Of a stretch of 6,423 bases of DNA, positions 1-5,789 are shown one piece after another; position 1 is the first letter of the stretch, and every line of letters starts with the position of its first letter. This stretch comes from Hyphomicrobiales bacterium (lineage in GTDB: Bacteria > Pseudomonadota > Alphaproteobacteria > Rhizobiales > Aestuariivirgaceae). The notes beneath the pieces are model-generated. The model made no database searches, was not told where the DNA came from, and saw only the letters and a program-made list of their open reading frames with translations. The translations under genes were made by a program, and so were the position numbers. Location: positions 1 through 6,423 of the forward strand of contig JALSNA010000492.1 of the NCBI GenBank assembly GCA_026987255.1. The letters are read 5' to 3'.

Positions 1-40
1 TGACGGCCCGATCACCCATTACGGCCCGATCGTCCATTGA
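1..40 (+). CDS. Possible 3' end of an upstream gene (partial, product unknown)
   Basis: Reading from base 2, the frame gives DGPITHYGPIVH followed by TGA at 38-40. Ten of these twelve codons end in G or C, which matches the codon style of the clear genes downstream, so this looks like the tail of a real + strand gene. The twelve residues form two copies of a six-residue unit (x-G-P-I-x-H), produced by the tandem DNA repeat here. The fragment is far too short to assign a function. It does not resemble the usual C-terminus of a lipoyl acyltransferase, which one might look for next to a dihydrolipoamide dehydrogenase, but twelve residues cannot rule that out. It could also be chance open frame in non-coding DNA. 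Confidence 0.3.
   Translation, partial: DGPITHYGPIVH
3..38 (+). repeat. 18-bp tandem direct repeat, two copies
   Basis: ACGGCCCGATCACCCATT at 3-20 is followed directly by ACGGCCCGATCGTCCATT at 21-38. The copies match at 16 of 18 positions, and the differences are at the 12th and 13th bases. The unit length is a multiple of three, so it keeps the reading frame of the putative upstream gene tail. More copies could lie to the left of the window edge. Confidence 0.8.
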
Positions 41-145
41 ATGCATGATGACCGCAATTTGCCAGCCGTGTTGCATTGTTCTTGCCGCCCGGCGCCCCCA
101 TATGAACCGTATTGAAAGCATGCAGTCACAAATGGGGACAAGGCC

Positions 146-1579
146 ATGACGGATTCCAGACAATGCGATGTCCTGATCATCGGTGGCGGGCCTGGCGGAA
201 CGCCGGCGGCGCTGGCGCTGGCGGCAAAAGGCAAAAGGGTCATACTGGTGGAGGCCGGGCAGGGGCTGGGCGGCACCTGTCTTTTTGAAGGATGCATTCC
301 CTCGAAGATTTTCCGCGAAACGGCGGCGCGGCGGCAGGCGGCCAGGGAGATGTCCGCCTATGGCCTCATGGCCAAATCCGATGCGCCGCCGGTGGACTGG
401 AACACGGTTCTGGCGCGCAAGGAAAGGATCCTCACCATGCGCTCGCAGGCCGCGCTCGCCAGGGCGCGCCAGATTCCCGGCCTGGAGGTCATCTTCGGCC
501 GCGCGCGGCTGACGGGGCCGCGGCAGGCCGTCATCGAGACGGAAGATGGAGCCTTGCAGGTGCACTTCGCCAGGGCCATCATCTCCACCGGTTCGGTGCC
601 GCGCGCCTTGCCCATCGAGGGAGCGGATTTGCCCGGCGTTCTCGATTCGCAAGGGCTCGTCGGCCTGAAGGAGATTCCGCGCTCCCTGACCCTGATCGGC
701 GGCGGGCCCATCGGGGTGGAAATGGCGCAGATCTTTTCCATGCTGGGCACGCAAGTCACTCTCCTGGAGGCCGCGCCGCGCATCCTGGGGCCTGTCGATT
801 CTGAGCTCGCCGGACTGTTGCAAAAGCGGCTGGAGGATGACGGCATCACGGTGCTCACCGGGGTGCGCATCGAGGCCATCCGGCAAGTGGGAGACGAGCT
901 GGTGGTCTTCCTGCATCATGACGGCAAGGAGCGCGAGGTGGCGGCGCAAAGGGTGGCCATCGCCGCCGGGCGCGTTCCCAATGTCGAGGGCCTGGGGCTT
1001 CAGACCACGGCCATTGCCCATGATGCCCATGGCATCAAGGTGAATGGGCATCTGGAAACGGACGAGCCGGGCATTTACGCCACCGGCGATGTCACCGGCC
1101 CGCCCATGTTCGCCCATTGGGCCACCGCCCAGGCGCTGGCGGTGGCCGCCCACATGCTGGGCATGCCGGCGCCCTTCCCGAAACCGGAGCACAACAGCGC
1201 CGTCATCTTCTCCTCGCCGGAGCTGGGCATGGCGGGACTGACGGAAGAGGCGGCAAGGGCCGCGGGCCTCGATGTGGCCGTGGCCGAATATGACTACAAG
1301 GTGGATGCCCGCGCCCAGATCAGCCTGGGCGGATTTGGCCGCCTGCGCATCGTTCACGAGCGCGCCAGTCATCGCATCGTCGGCATCCATGCGCTGGTGG
1401 AAGGGGCCTCGGAGCTCATGGGCGAGGCGGCCCTGGCGGTGCGCCTGGGGCTGCGGCTGGAGGATGTGGCCCAGGCCATCCATCCGCATCCGACGCTGAC
1501 GGAAAGCTTCGCCTTCGCCGCGCGCGCCGCGCTGATGCAGAAAGGGGCGTCAGGCGCAAGGCCTGACGGCAAAAACTGA
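146..1579 (+). CDS. lpd: Dihydrolipoamide dehydrogenase-like FAD/NAD disulfide oxidoreductase
   Basis: This 477-residue protein has the full length and motif order of class I pyridine nucleotide-disulfide oxidoreductases. The FAD-binding GGGPGG is at residues 13-18. The redox pair C45 and C50 sits in GGTCLFEGCIPSK. The NAD site IGGGPIGVE is at 184-192, with an acidic residue (E208) ending the second strand, which favours NADH over NADPH. The second FAD motif, IYATGDVTG, is at 310-318. The C-terminal dimer domain carries HPTLTE at 448-453, matching the catalytic His-Glu of lipoamide dehydrogenases. The family re-oxidises the dihydrolipoyl arm of 2-oxoacid dehydrogenase or glycine cleavage complexes in the cytoplasm. 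The loop between the cysteines is LFEG rather than the common LNVG, so the partner could be another disulfide substrate. The ATG at 146 has a GGGGA at 134-138 seven bases upstream. No E1 or E2 gene is visible, so the partner complex is unknown. Family call is firm; exact substrate is inferred. Confidence 0.88.
   Translation: MTDSRQCDVLIIGGGPGGTPAALALAAKGKRVILVEAGQGLGGTCLFEGCIPSKIFRETAARRQAAREMSAYGLMAKSDAPPVDWNTVLARKERILTMRSQAALARARQIPGLEVIFGRARLTGPRQAVIETEDGALQVHFARAIISTGSVPRALPIEGADLPGVLDSQGLVGLKEIPRSLTLIGGGPIGVEMAQIFSMLGTQVTLLEAAPRILGPVDSELAGLLQKRLEDDGITVLTGVRIEAIRQVGDELVVFLHHDGKEREVAAQRVAIAAGRVPNVEGLGLQTTAIAHDAHGIKVNGHLETDEPGIYATGDVTGPPMFAHWATAQALAVAAHMLGMPAPFPKPEHNSAVIFSSPELGMAGLTEEAARAAGLDVAVAEYDYKVDARAQISLGGFGRLRIVHERASHRIVGIHALVEGASELMGEAALAVRLGLRLEDVAQAIHPHPTLTESFAFAARAALMQKGASGARPDGKN
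1548..1568 (+). terminator. Perfect 8-bp stem-loop at the end of lpd, possible weak terminator
   Basis: CGTCAGGC (1548-1555) and GCCTGACG (1561-1568) are perfect reverse complements around a five-base loop, GCAAG. The stem lies in the last codons of the flavoprotein gene, just before its TGA at 1577-1579. No T-run follows on the + strand, so a classic intrinsic terminator is not supported. It may act as an mRNA 3'-end stabiliser or take part in factor-dependent termination, or may simply be GC-rich coding sequence. Confidence 0.3.
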
Positions 1580-1723
1580 AATGACGGCATGAAAAACCGT
1601 CTTGCCTGAAACAGGCGGGCATTGTAGCGTGATTTTGCGCCAGGGAGCGGCGGAAGACCTGAAAAAACAGGCTCTGCCGCATCCTGTGGGCATTTGTTGA
1701 AAAAAAGGGAGGTTGAAAACATC
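1580..1723 (+). promoter_or_regulatory. Gap between lpd and the transporter genes, with small hairpins
   Basis: This 144-bp gap precedes the binding-protein gene and is the most likely place for the transporter promoter, although no convincing -35/-10 pair can be read. It holds a hairpin at 1601-1619 (CTTGCCTG/CAGGCGGG around AAA, including two G-T pairs). A looser one at 1647-1680 pairs GCGGC with GCCGC outside and CCTG with CAGG inside around six A residues. A third, GACGG/CCGTC at 1583-1601, overlaps the first by one base. Two of these share the local pattern CCTG-A(n)-CAGGC. None is followed by a T-run. Confidence 0.35.
1706..1712 (+). promoter_or_regulatory. Ribosome binding site fixing the binding-protein start
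   Basis: AGGGAGG lies eleven bases before the ATG at 1724. The same frame is open further upstream to a TTG at 1694, but that start would place this Shine-Dalgarno-like sequence inside the coding region and add ten charged residues ahead of a normal signal peptide. The ATG at 1724 is therefore preferred. Confidence 0.7.
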
Positions 1724-2956
1724 ATGACAGGATTCCGCACAGGATTGATGGCCGCCGCCGCGGCCGCCGCGCTGGTGGCGGGCGCGGCCGGTGCGCAGGC
1801 TGCCTGCACCATCACGCTGGGGGCGGCGGTATCGCTCACCGGCAAGTATTCCACCAATGGCACGCACACCAAGAACGGCTACAACCTGGCCCTGAAGCTG
1901 ATCAACGACAAGGGCGGCGTGAAGGTCGGCGATCAGATGTGCAAGCTGGCGGTGAAGTATTACGACGACGAATCCACCCCGGCGCGCGGCTCGGAGCTGG
2001 CCGAGCGGCTGATCAAGCAGGACGGCGTGAAATTCATGCTCGGGCCGTATTCCTCCGGCCTGACCAAGGCCATTGCGCCGGTCACCGAGAAATACAAGGT
2101 GCCCATGGTGGAGGCCAACGGCGCCTCGCGCTCCTTGTTCACCAAGGGCTACAAGTATCTCTTCGCGGTGCTGTCCACCTCCGAGCAGTATCTGGCCTCG
2201 GCGGTGGCCCTGGCGGCGGAGAATGCCGGCAAGATGGGCAAGAAGCCCAACCAGCTGACCATGGCGCTGGCCATCCAGAACGATCCCTTCAGCCAGGACA
2301 TCCGCGCCGGCGTCATCGATGACGGCAAGAAATACGGCATGAAGGTCGTGGTCGACGACAAGCTGCCCAAGGACCTCAACGACATGACCACGACGCTGAC
2401 CAAGGTGCGCGCCCTGCACCCTGACCTGTTCATCGTCTCCGGTCATGCCAAGGGCGCGGCCACGGCCATCCGCCAGATGGCGGAGATGAAGGTGGATGTG
2501 CCCATGCTGGCCATGACCCACTGCGATTCGGCCAAGATCATCAAGAAGTTCGGCAAGGCGGCGGAATATACCCTGTGCGCCTCGCAATGGGCCCCGACGC
2601 TGACCTACAAGGATGACATCTTCGGCTCGGCCATGGACTTTGCCAAGCTGTTCAACAAGACCTATGGCTACATGCCGCCCTACCAGGCCGCCGAATCGGC
2701 CGCCGCGGTGGAGGTCTTCGCCGACGCCTTCAAGCGCGCCGGATCCACCGATCCGCAGAAGGTGCGCGACGCCCTGGCGGCCACCGAAATGCAGACCTTC
2801 TATGGCAACATCAAGTTCGACGCCACCGGCAAGAACGTCGCCAAGCCCATGGTTCTGTATCAGGTGCTGAATGGCAAGTATGTGGTGGTCGCGCCGAGCA
2901 AGTGGGCCGCCGCCAAGCCGATCATCCCGCGCCCGAAGTGGTCCGAGCGCAAATAG
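1724..2956 (+). CDS. Periplasmic substrate-binding protein of a Liv/HAAT-type ABC transporter
   Basis: The 410-residue protein begins with a classic Sec signal peptide: R5, a hydrophobic Ala-rich run at about 8-22, and a GAQA site that predicts cleavage near residue 26. The mature protein opens with a beta strand and ITLGAAVSLTGKYS, typical of the type I periplasmic binding fold of LivJ/LivK relatives. GPYSSGLTKAIAPV at about 107-120 and VPMVEANGAS at about 126-135 match the first-lobe ligand loops of the family. It would capture the ligand in the periplasm and pass it to the LivH/LivM permeases encoded downstream. The family binds branched-chain or other amino acids, amides, urea or aromatic acids, so the ligand cannot be read here and no livJ/livK symbol is given. 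There are four cysteines (28, 73, 267, 285), which would suit two disulfides. There is no lipobox, so it is a soluble protein and not a lipoprotein. Confidence 0.92.
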   Translation: MTGFRTGLMAAAAAAALVAGAAGAQAACTITLGAAVSLTGKYSTNGTHTKNGYNLALKLINDKGGVKVGDQMCKLAVKYYDDESTPARGSELAERLIKQDGVKFMLGPYSSGLTKAIAPVTEKYKVPMVEANGASRSLFTKGYKYLFAVLSTSEQYLASAVALAAENAGKMGKKPNQLTMALAIQNDPFSQDIRAGVIDDGKKYGMKVVVDDKLPKDLNDMTTTLTKVRALHPDLFIVSGHAKGAATAIRQMAEMKVDVPMLAMTHCDSAKIIKKFGKAAEYTLCASQWAPTLTYKDDIFGSAMDFAKLFNKTYGYMPPYQAAESAAAVEVFADAFKRAGSTDPQKVRDALAATEMQTFYGNIKFDATGKNVAKPMVLYQVLNGKYVVVAPSKWAAAKPIIPRPKWSERK

Positions 2957-2980
2957 GCCCATGCGCCACTGACCAACCGT

Positions 2981-3019
2981 GGAGCCGCCCGCCGGTGAAA
3001 TGGCCGGGCGGGCGGCTTC
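2981..3019 (+). promoter_or_regulatory. Strong GC-rich stem-loop between binding-protein and permease genes
   Basis: AGCCGCCCGCC at 2983-2993 pairs perfectly with GGCGGGCGGCT at 3007-3017. The stem extends outward by a G-T pair (2982/3018) and a G-C pair (2981/3019), giving 13 pairs around a 13-base loop. It begins 25 bases after the binding-protein stop. The bases that follow are not T-rich, so full termination is unlikely. Partial termination or protection of the upstream mRNA from 3' exonucleases would give more binding protein than permease, a known pattern in binding-protein transporter operons. That role is inferred. Confidence 0.55.
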
Positions 3020-3047
3020 CCGCATCCTCATTCGTTCGGCCATTCGG

Positions 3048-3074
3048 CTTTTGAAGCAAGACCGTCTTCAAGGG
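3048..3074 (+). promoter_or_regulatory. Small stem-loop just upstream of the livH ribosome binding site
   Basis: TTGAAG (3051-3056) pairs with CTTCAA (3066-3071) around a nine-base loop. Two G-T pairs and one C-G pair can extend it to 3048/3074. The right arm covers most of a first AAGGGG (3070-3075), leaving the second one (3076-3082) free next to it. It could tune translation of the permease genes, or be chance. Confidence 0.25.
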
Positions 3075-3075
3075 G

Positions 3076-3082
3076 AAAGGGG
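3076..3082 (+). promoter_or_regulatory. Ribosome binding site fixing the GTG start of livH
   Basis: AAAGGGG lies ten bases before the GTG at 3093. The frame is open back to a GTG at 2979, which would give 337 residues with a charged head and put the strong stem-loop inside the gene. Starting at 3093 gives 299 residues, the usual LivH size, beginning close to the first membrane segment. Confidence 0.7.
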
Positions 3083-3092
3083 AACCGCGCCC

Positions 3093-3992
3093 GTGGACAA
3101 TCTCAATCTGCTTTTCGCCGCGCCCATTCTCAACGTCCAGCTTCTGTTGGACGGGCTGTGGATCGGCGCGATCTTCGCTCTTGCCGCCTTCGGCATGGCG
3201 CTTGTCTGGGGGGTGATGAACATCATCAACATCGCCCAGGGCGAGTTCGTCATGCTCGGCGGCTACATGACCCTGCTGGTGGTCAAGGCGGGGCTGTCAC
3301 CGCTTCTGGGCATTCCCTTCGCCGCGGTGGTGCTGTTCATTCTCGGCTGGGCGCTCTACCGGGCGGTCATATGGCGCATCGTCGATGCCGACATGTTCAT
3401 CTCGCTGCTGGCCACCTTCGGCATCTCCATCATGATGCAGCAGCTGATGAACGAGGTCTTCGGCTCCGATGTGCGCACCGCCGAAAGCGGCCTGGGCATG
3501 AACTACCTGTTCAACAACCAGGTGACGGTCTCGCAGATCAAGGTGCTGGCCTTCGTGCTGGCCTTCGCCATCGGCATGGGGCTGTGGCTGTTTCTCAAGA
3601 AATCGCGTCTGGGGCAGGCCATCCGCGCCACGTCGCAAAATCCGCGCGCGGCGCGCATCCTGGGCATCGACACAAGCAGGGTCTATGCCGCCACCTATGC
3701 CATCAACGCCGCCCTGTGCGGGGCGGCCGGGGCCCTGGTGGTCATGGCCTATTCCATCCATCCCTATGTGGGCCTGCCCTACACGGTGCGCTCCTTCATG
3801 ATCGTCATCATGGCCGGTCTTGGCAATCTGGGCGGGGTCATCGCCGCCGGGCTGGGGCTGGGGGCGGCGGAGCAGTTCGCGGGCTTCCTGCTGGGGGCGG
3901 AATATCAACTGGCCTTCGTCTTCCTGCTGCTGGTGGCGGTGCTGGTATGGCGTCAGATCAATCTCGCGCGCAAGAGGCAGTATCTGAAATGA
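3093..3992 (+). CDS. livH: Branched-chain-type ABC transporter permease, LivH family
   Basis: This is a 299-residue inner-membrane protein with about eight hydrophobic segments, at roughly 10-40 (long), 52-67, 70-92, 101-122, 149-168, 197-222, 234-256 and 262-285. Family hallmarks are visible: MNIINIAQGEFVMLGGY at 42-58, the cytoplasmic coupling loop RATSQNPRAARILGID at 178-193 that contacts the ATPases, and MAGLGNLGGVIAAG at 240-253. It forms half of the translocation channel together with the LivM-like protein. Its stop overlaps the livM start in ATGA (3989-3992), which indicates translational coupling. The start is GTG at 3093, chosen on the ribosome binding site and protein length. The family is certain, but the symbol names the permease family and does not claim leucine as the substrate. 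Confidence 0.92.
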   Translation: MDNLNLLFAAPILNVQLLLDGLWIGAIFALAAFGMALVWGVMNIINIAQGEFVMLGGYMTLLVVKAGLSPLLGIPFAAVVLFILGWALYRAVIWRIVDADMFISLLATFGISIMMQQLMNEVFGSDVRTAESGLGMNYLFNNQVTVSQIKVLAFVLAFAIGMGLWLFLKKSRLGQAIRATSQNPRAARILGIDTSRVYAATYAINAALCGAAGALVVMAYSIHPYVGLPYTVRSFMIVIMAGLGNLGGVIAAGLGLGAAEQFAGFLLGAEYQLAFVFLLLVAVLVWRQINLARKRQYLK

Positions 3993-5041
3993 CCCGCAAA
4001 TCCTATCATCTGCTGGCCATGCTGGCGCTGGCCGCCATCGGCCTGGCCGCGCCCTGGCTGCTGCCATCCTATCTGAGCCAGTTCTCCAAGTTGTGGCTGT
4101 TCATCGTCCTGGCCCTGACCTGGGATCTCATGGGCGGCCAGATGGGCTACAATTCCTTCGGCAACGTGGTCTTTTTCGGCATCGGCATGTATGCCACGGC
4201 GGCCACCCAGGTGGCGCTTTACTATCCCCTGGCGGCCTACACGGCGGCCAAGGGCGGCGGCACGGAATTCATTTTCAACACCTCGCAATTCTTCACCGGG
4301 CTGGCCGCCGGATTGCCGGTGGGCGGGCTGGCGGCGGCCATTGCCGCGCTGGCCCTGGGGCTGATCATTCTGGGCATGCGCGGGCACTATTTCGCCATCG
4401 CCACCCTGGGGCTGGCCATTGCCGCGGGCGAGCTGGCCGCCGGATGGGATCTGATCGGGGCGGGATCGGGCATGGTCACGCCCACCCCGCCCGATTCCAT
4501 CGACACCACGGTGCTGTTCTATTATCTGAGCCTTGCCCTGGCGGCCCTGACCTTCCTGTTCCTCGCCTGGCTCTATTCCACCCGTTTCGGGCTGGCCATC
4601 AACGCCATCCGCGATGACGAGGACAAGGCCGAGGCCATGGGCCATCACACCACCCGCAACAAGGTCGTTGCCTGGGTGATCTCGGCCTTCTTCCTGGGCA
4701 TCGCGGGCGGCATCTTCGGCAATCTGAGCAAGTTCATCGATCCCATCGACGTGGCCTTCAACGGCGCGGAAATCGGCGTGTGGATGATTCTCATGGCCAT
4801 CCTGGGCGGCAAGGGCACATTGTGGGGGCCGGTCATCGGCGCCGGTGTCTTCTACATCATGAAGGAGCTCTTCTGGACCTATCTGCTGGGCTGGCAGCGG
4901 GTGGCCCTTGGCCTGCTCATCGTCATCATCGTGGTGTTCTTTCCGCAAGGCATCGTCGGCTGGCTCAAGGAACGCTGGCCGGGACGCTTCGGCCCCACGG
5001 CCGAGGAAATGGAAGCCGCTGACGCCAAGGGGGAGGCCTGA
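3989..5041 (+). CDS. livM: Branched-chain-type ABC transporter permease, LivM family
   Basis: The 350-residue protein has a hydrophobic N-terminus (7-27) and about nine to ten further membrane segments. LivM landmarks are FGNVVFFGIGMYATAA at 57-72, MRGHYFAIATLG at 130-141, the coupling loop AIRDDEDKAEAMG at 206-218, and ILGGKGTLWGPVIGAG at 271-286. It pairs with LivH to form the channel and docks the LivG/LivF ATPases through the coupling loop. A stretch of about 15 residues at 86-100 (Gly-rich, then FIFNTSQ) lies between membrane segments and could be a periplasmic loop. The C-terminus from 327 on is hydrophilic and acidic. The frame is open far upstream inside livH, but the ATG at 3989 in the ATGA overlap gives the normal family length and N-terminus. 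The next ATPase starts three bases after its stop. Confidence 0.93.
   Translation: MTRKSYHLLAMLALAAIGLAAPWLLPSYLSQFSKLWLFIVLALTWDLMGGQMGYNSFGNVVFFGIGMYATAATQVALYYPLAAYTAAKGGGTEFIFNTSQFFTGLAAGLPVGGLAAAIAALALGLIILGMRGHYFAIATLGLAIAAGELAAGWDLIGAGSGMVTPTPPDSIDTTVLFYYLSLALAALTFLFLAWLYSTRFGLAINAIRDDEDKAEAMGHHTTRNKVVAWVISAFFLGIAGGIFGNLSKFIDPIDVAFNGAEIGVWMILMAILGGKGTLWGPVIGAGVFYIMKELFWTYLLGWQRVALGLLIVIIVVFFPQGIVGWLKERWPGRFGPTAEEMEAADAKGEA
5027..5036 (+). promoter_or_regulatory. Ribosome binding site of livG inside the end of livM
   Basis: AAGGGGGAGG is a near-ideal Shine-Dalgarno sequence eight bases before the ATG at 5045. It lies in the last codons of livM (KGEA), which fits tight co-translation of the permease and ATPase genes. 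Confidence 0.75.
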
Positions 5042-5044
5042 TCC

Positions 5045-5788
5045 ATGCAACCGCTTCTCGATGTGCAAAATGTCTCCAAGGCCTTCGGCGGCGTGATCGC
5101 CAACAAGAATGTTTCGCTGAAGGTGGAAAAGGGCCAGATCGCCGGTCTCATCGGCCCCAATGGATCGGGCAAGACCACCATGTTCAACTCCATCGTCGGC
5201 TATCACCCGGTGGATTCGGGCCAGATCTTCTTCAAGGGGCGGGAAATCTCGCGCCTCAGGGTCGGGGCCATTGCCCGGCTGGGGCTGTTGCGCACCTTCC
5301 AGCAGACCCGCATCTACGGCAAGATGACCTGCATGGAGAACATGCTGATCTCCCTGCCGGACCGCACCGGGGGCTTTTCCTCCCTGCTGCGCTCGCGCCA
5401 TGCGCTGGGGGTGCAAAGGGCCAAGGATCTGCTGGAGTTCGTCGGCCTTTATTCCAAGCGCTATCTTTATGCGGGCGATCTGTCTTTCGGCCAGCAGAAG
5501 CTGCTGGAGTTCGCCATGGCCTTGATCAACGAGCCGGAAATGCTGCTGCTGGACGAGCCCACGGCGGGCATCAATCCCACCCTCATCAACGGCCTCATCG
5601 ACCGCCTGAAGAGGGCCAACAAGGAGCTGGGCATCACCCTGCTGGTCATCGAGCACAACATGCGGGTGATCATGAACCTGGCCGATCACATCTATTGCCT
5701 GGCCCATGGCGAGATGCTGGCCGAGGGCAGCCCGGAGGATATTCGCAACGACAGCCGCGTCATCGACGCCTACCTGGGAGCGCACTGA
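5045..5788 (+). CDS. livG: Branched-chain-type ABC transporter ATPase, LivG family
   Basis: This 247-residue cytoplasmic ATPase has every motif needed for ATP binding and hydrolysis: Walker A GPNGSGKTT at 37-45, Q-loop Gln in RTFQQT (Q86), signature LSFGQQK at 146-152, Walker B MLLLDEP at 166-172 with D170 and E171, and the switch His in VIEHNM (H204). GINPTLINGLI after Walker B and the RTFQ form of the Q-loop mark the LivG branch over LivF. It would pair with the LivF-like protein to drive the LivH/LivM channel. The segment after the signature reads KLLEFAMAL where the family commonly has a R-L-E-I-A-R-A-L pattern, so it belongs to a somewhat distinct subgroup, but this does not suggest loss of activity. 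It starts three bases after livM and ends one base before the next gene. Confidence 0.93.
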   Translation: MQPLLDVQNVSKAFGGVIANKNVSLKVEKGQIAGLIGPNGSGKTTMFNSIVGYHPVDSGQIFFKGREISRLRVGAIARLGLLRTFQQTRIYGKMTCMENMLISLPDRTGGFSSLLRSRHALGVQRAKDLLEFVGLYSKRYLYAGDLSFGQQKLLEFAMALINEPEMLLLDEPTAGINPTLINGLIDRLKRANKELGITLLVIEHNMRVIMNLADHIYCLAHGEMLAEGSPEDIRNDSRVIDAYLGAH

Positions 5789-5789
5789 C

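Noticed and set aside
41..145. Promoter or terminator between the upstream tail and the flavoprotein gene
   Set aside because: TTG-containing hexamers (71-87) and TATGAA (101-106) do not have acceptable spacing, and no clear stem with a T-run is present. Apart from the ribosome site at 134-138 I see nothing definite here.
1602..1630. Possible promoter TTGCCT, 17-base gap, TAGCGT
   Set aside because: Only four of six and three of six bases match the consensus, and the -35 element lies inside a hairpin. Not strong enough to list.
1694..1723. TTG start adding ten residues to the binding protein
   Set aside because: It would translate the ribosome binding site and put charged residues before a normal signal peptide.
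1550..3043. 497-residue open frame on the minus strand opposite the binding-protein gene
   Set aside because: It runs antisense to a clear gene with signal peptide and family motifs. Its translation is rich in Gly, His, Leu and Arg with no domain pattern, as expected for the shadow of a GC-rich gene.
3031..3054. Terminator-like CGGCCATTCGGCTTTT before livH
   Set aside because: The stem is only about three base pairs, and a direct repeat of TTCGGC explains most of the pattern. It is too weak for a terminator.
2979..3092. GTG start at 2979 for livH
   Set aside because: It would put the strong stem-loop in the coding region and add 38 charged residues not typical of LivH. The GTG at 3093 has a good ribosome site.
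3158..3988. Upstream extension of the livM frame through livH
   Set aside because: The extra 277 residues are Arg/His/Gly-rich and non-membrane, while the livH frame here is a clear permease. livM starts at the ATGA overlap at 3989.
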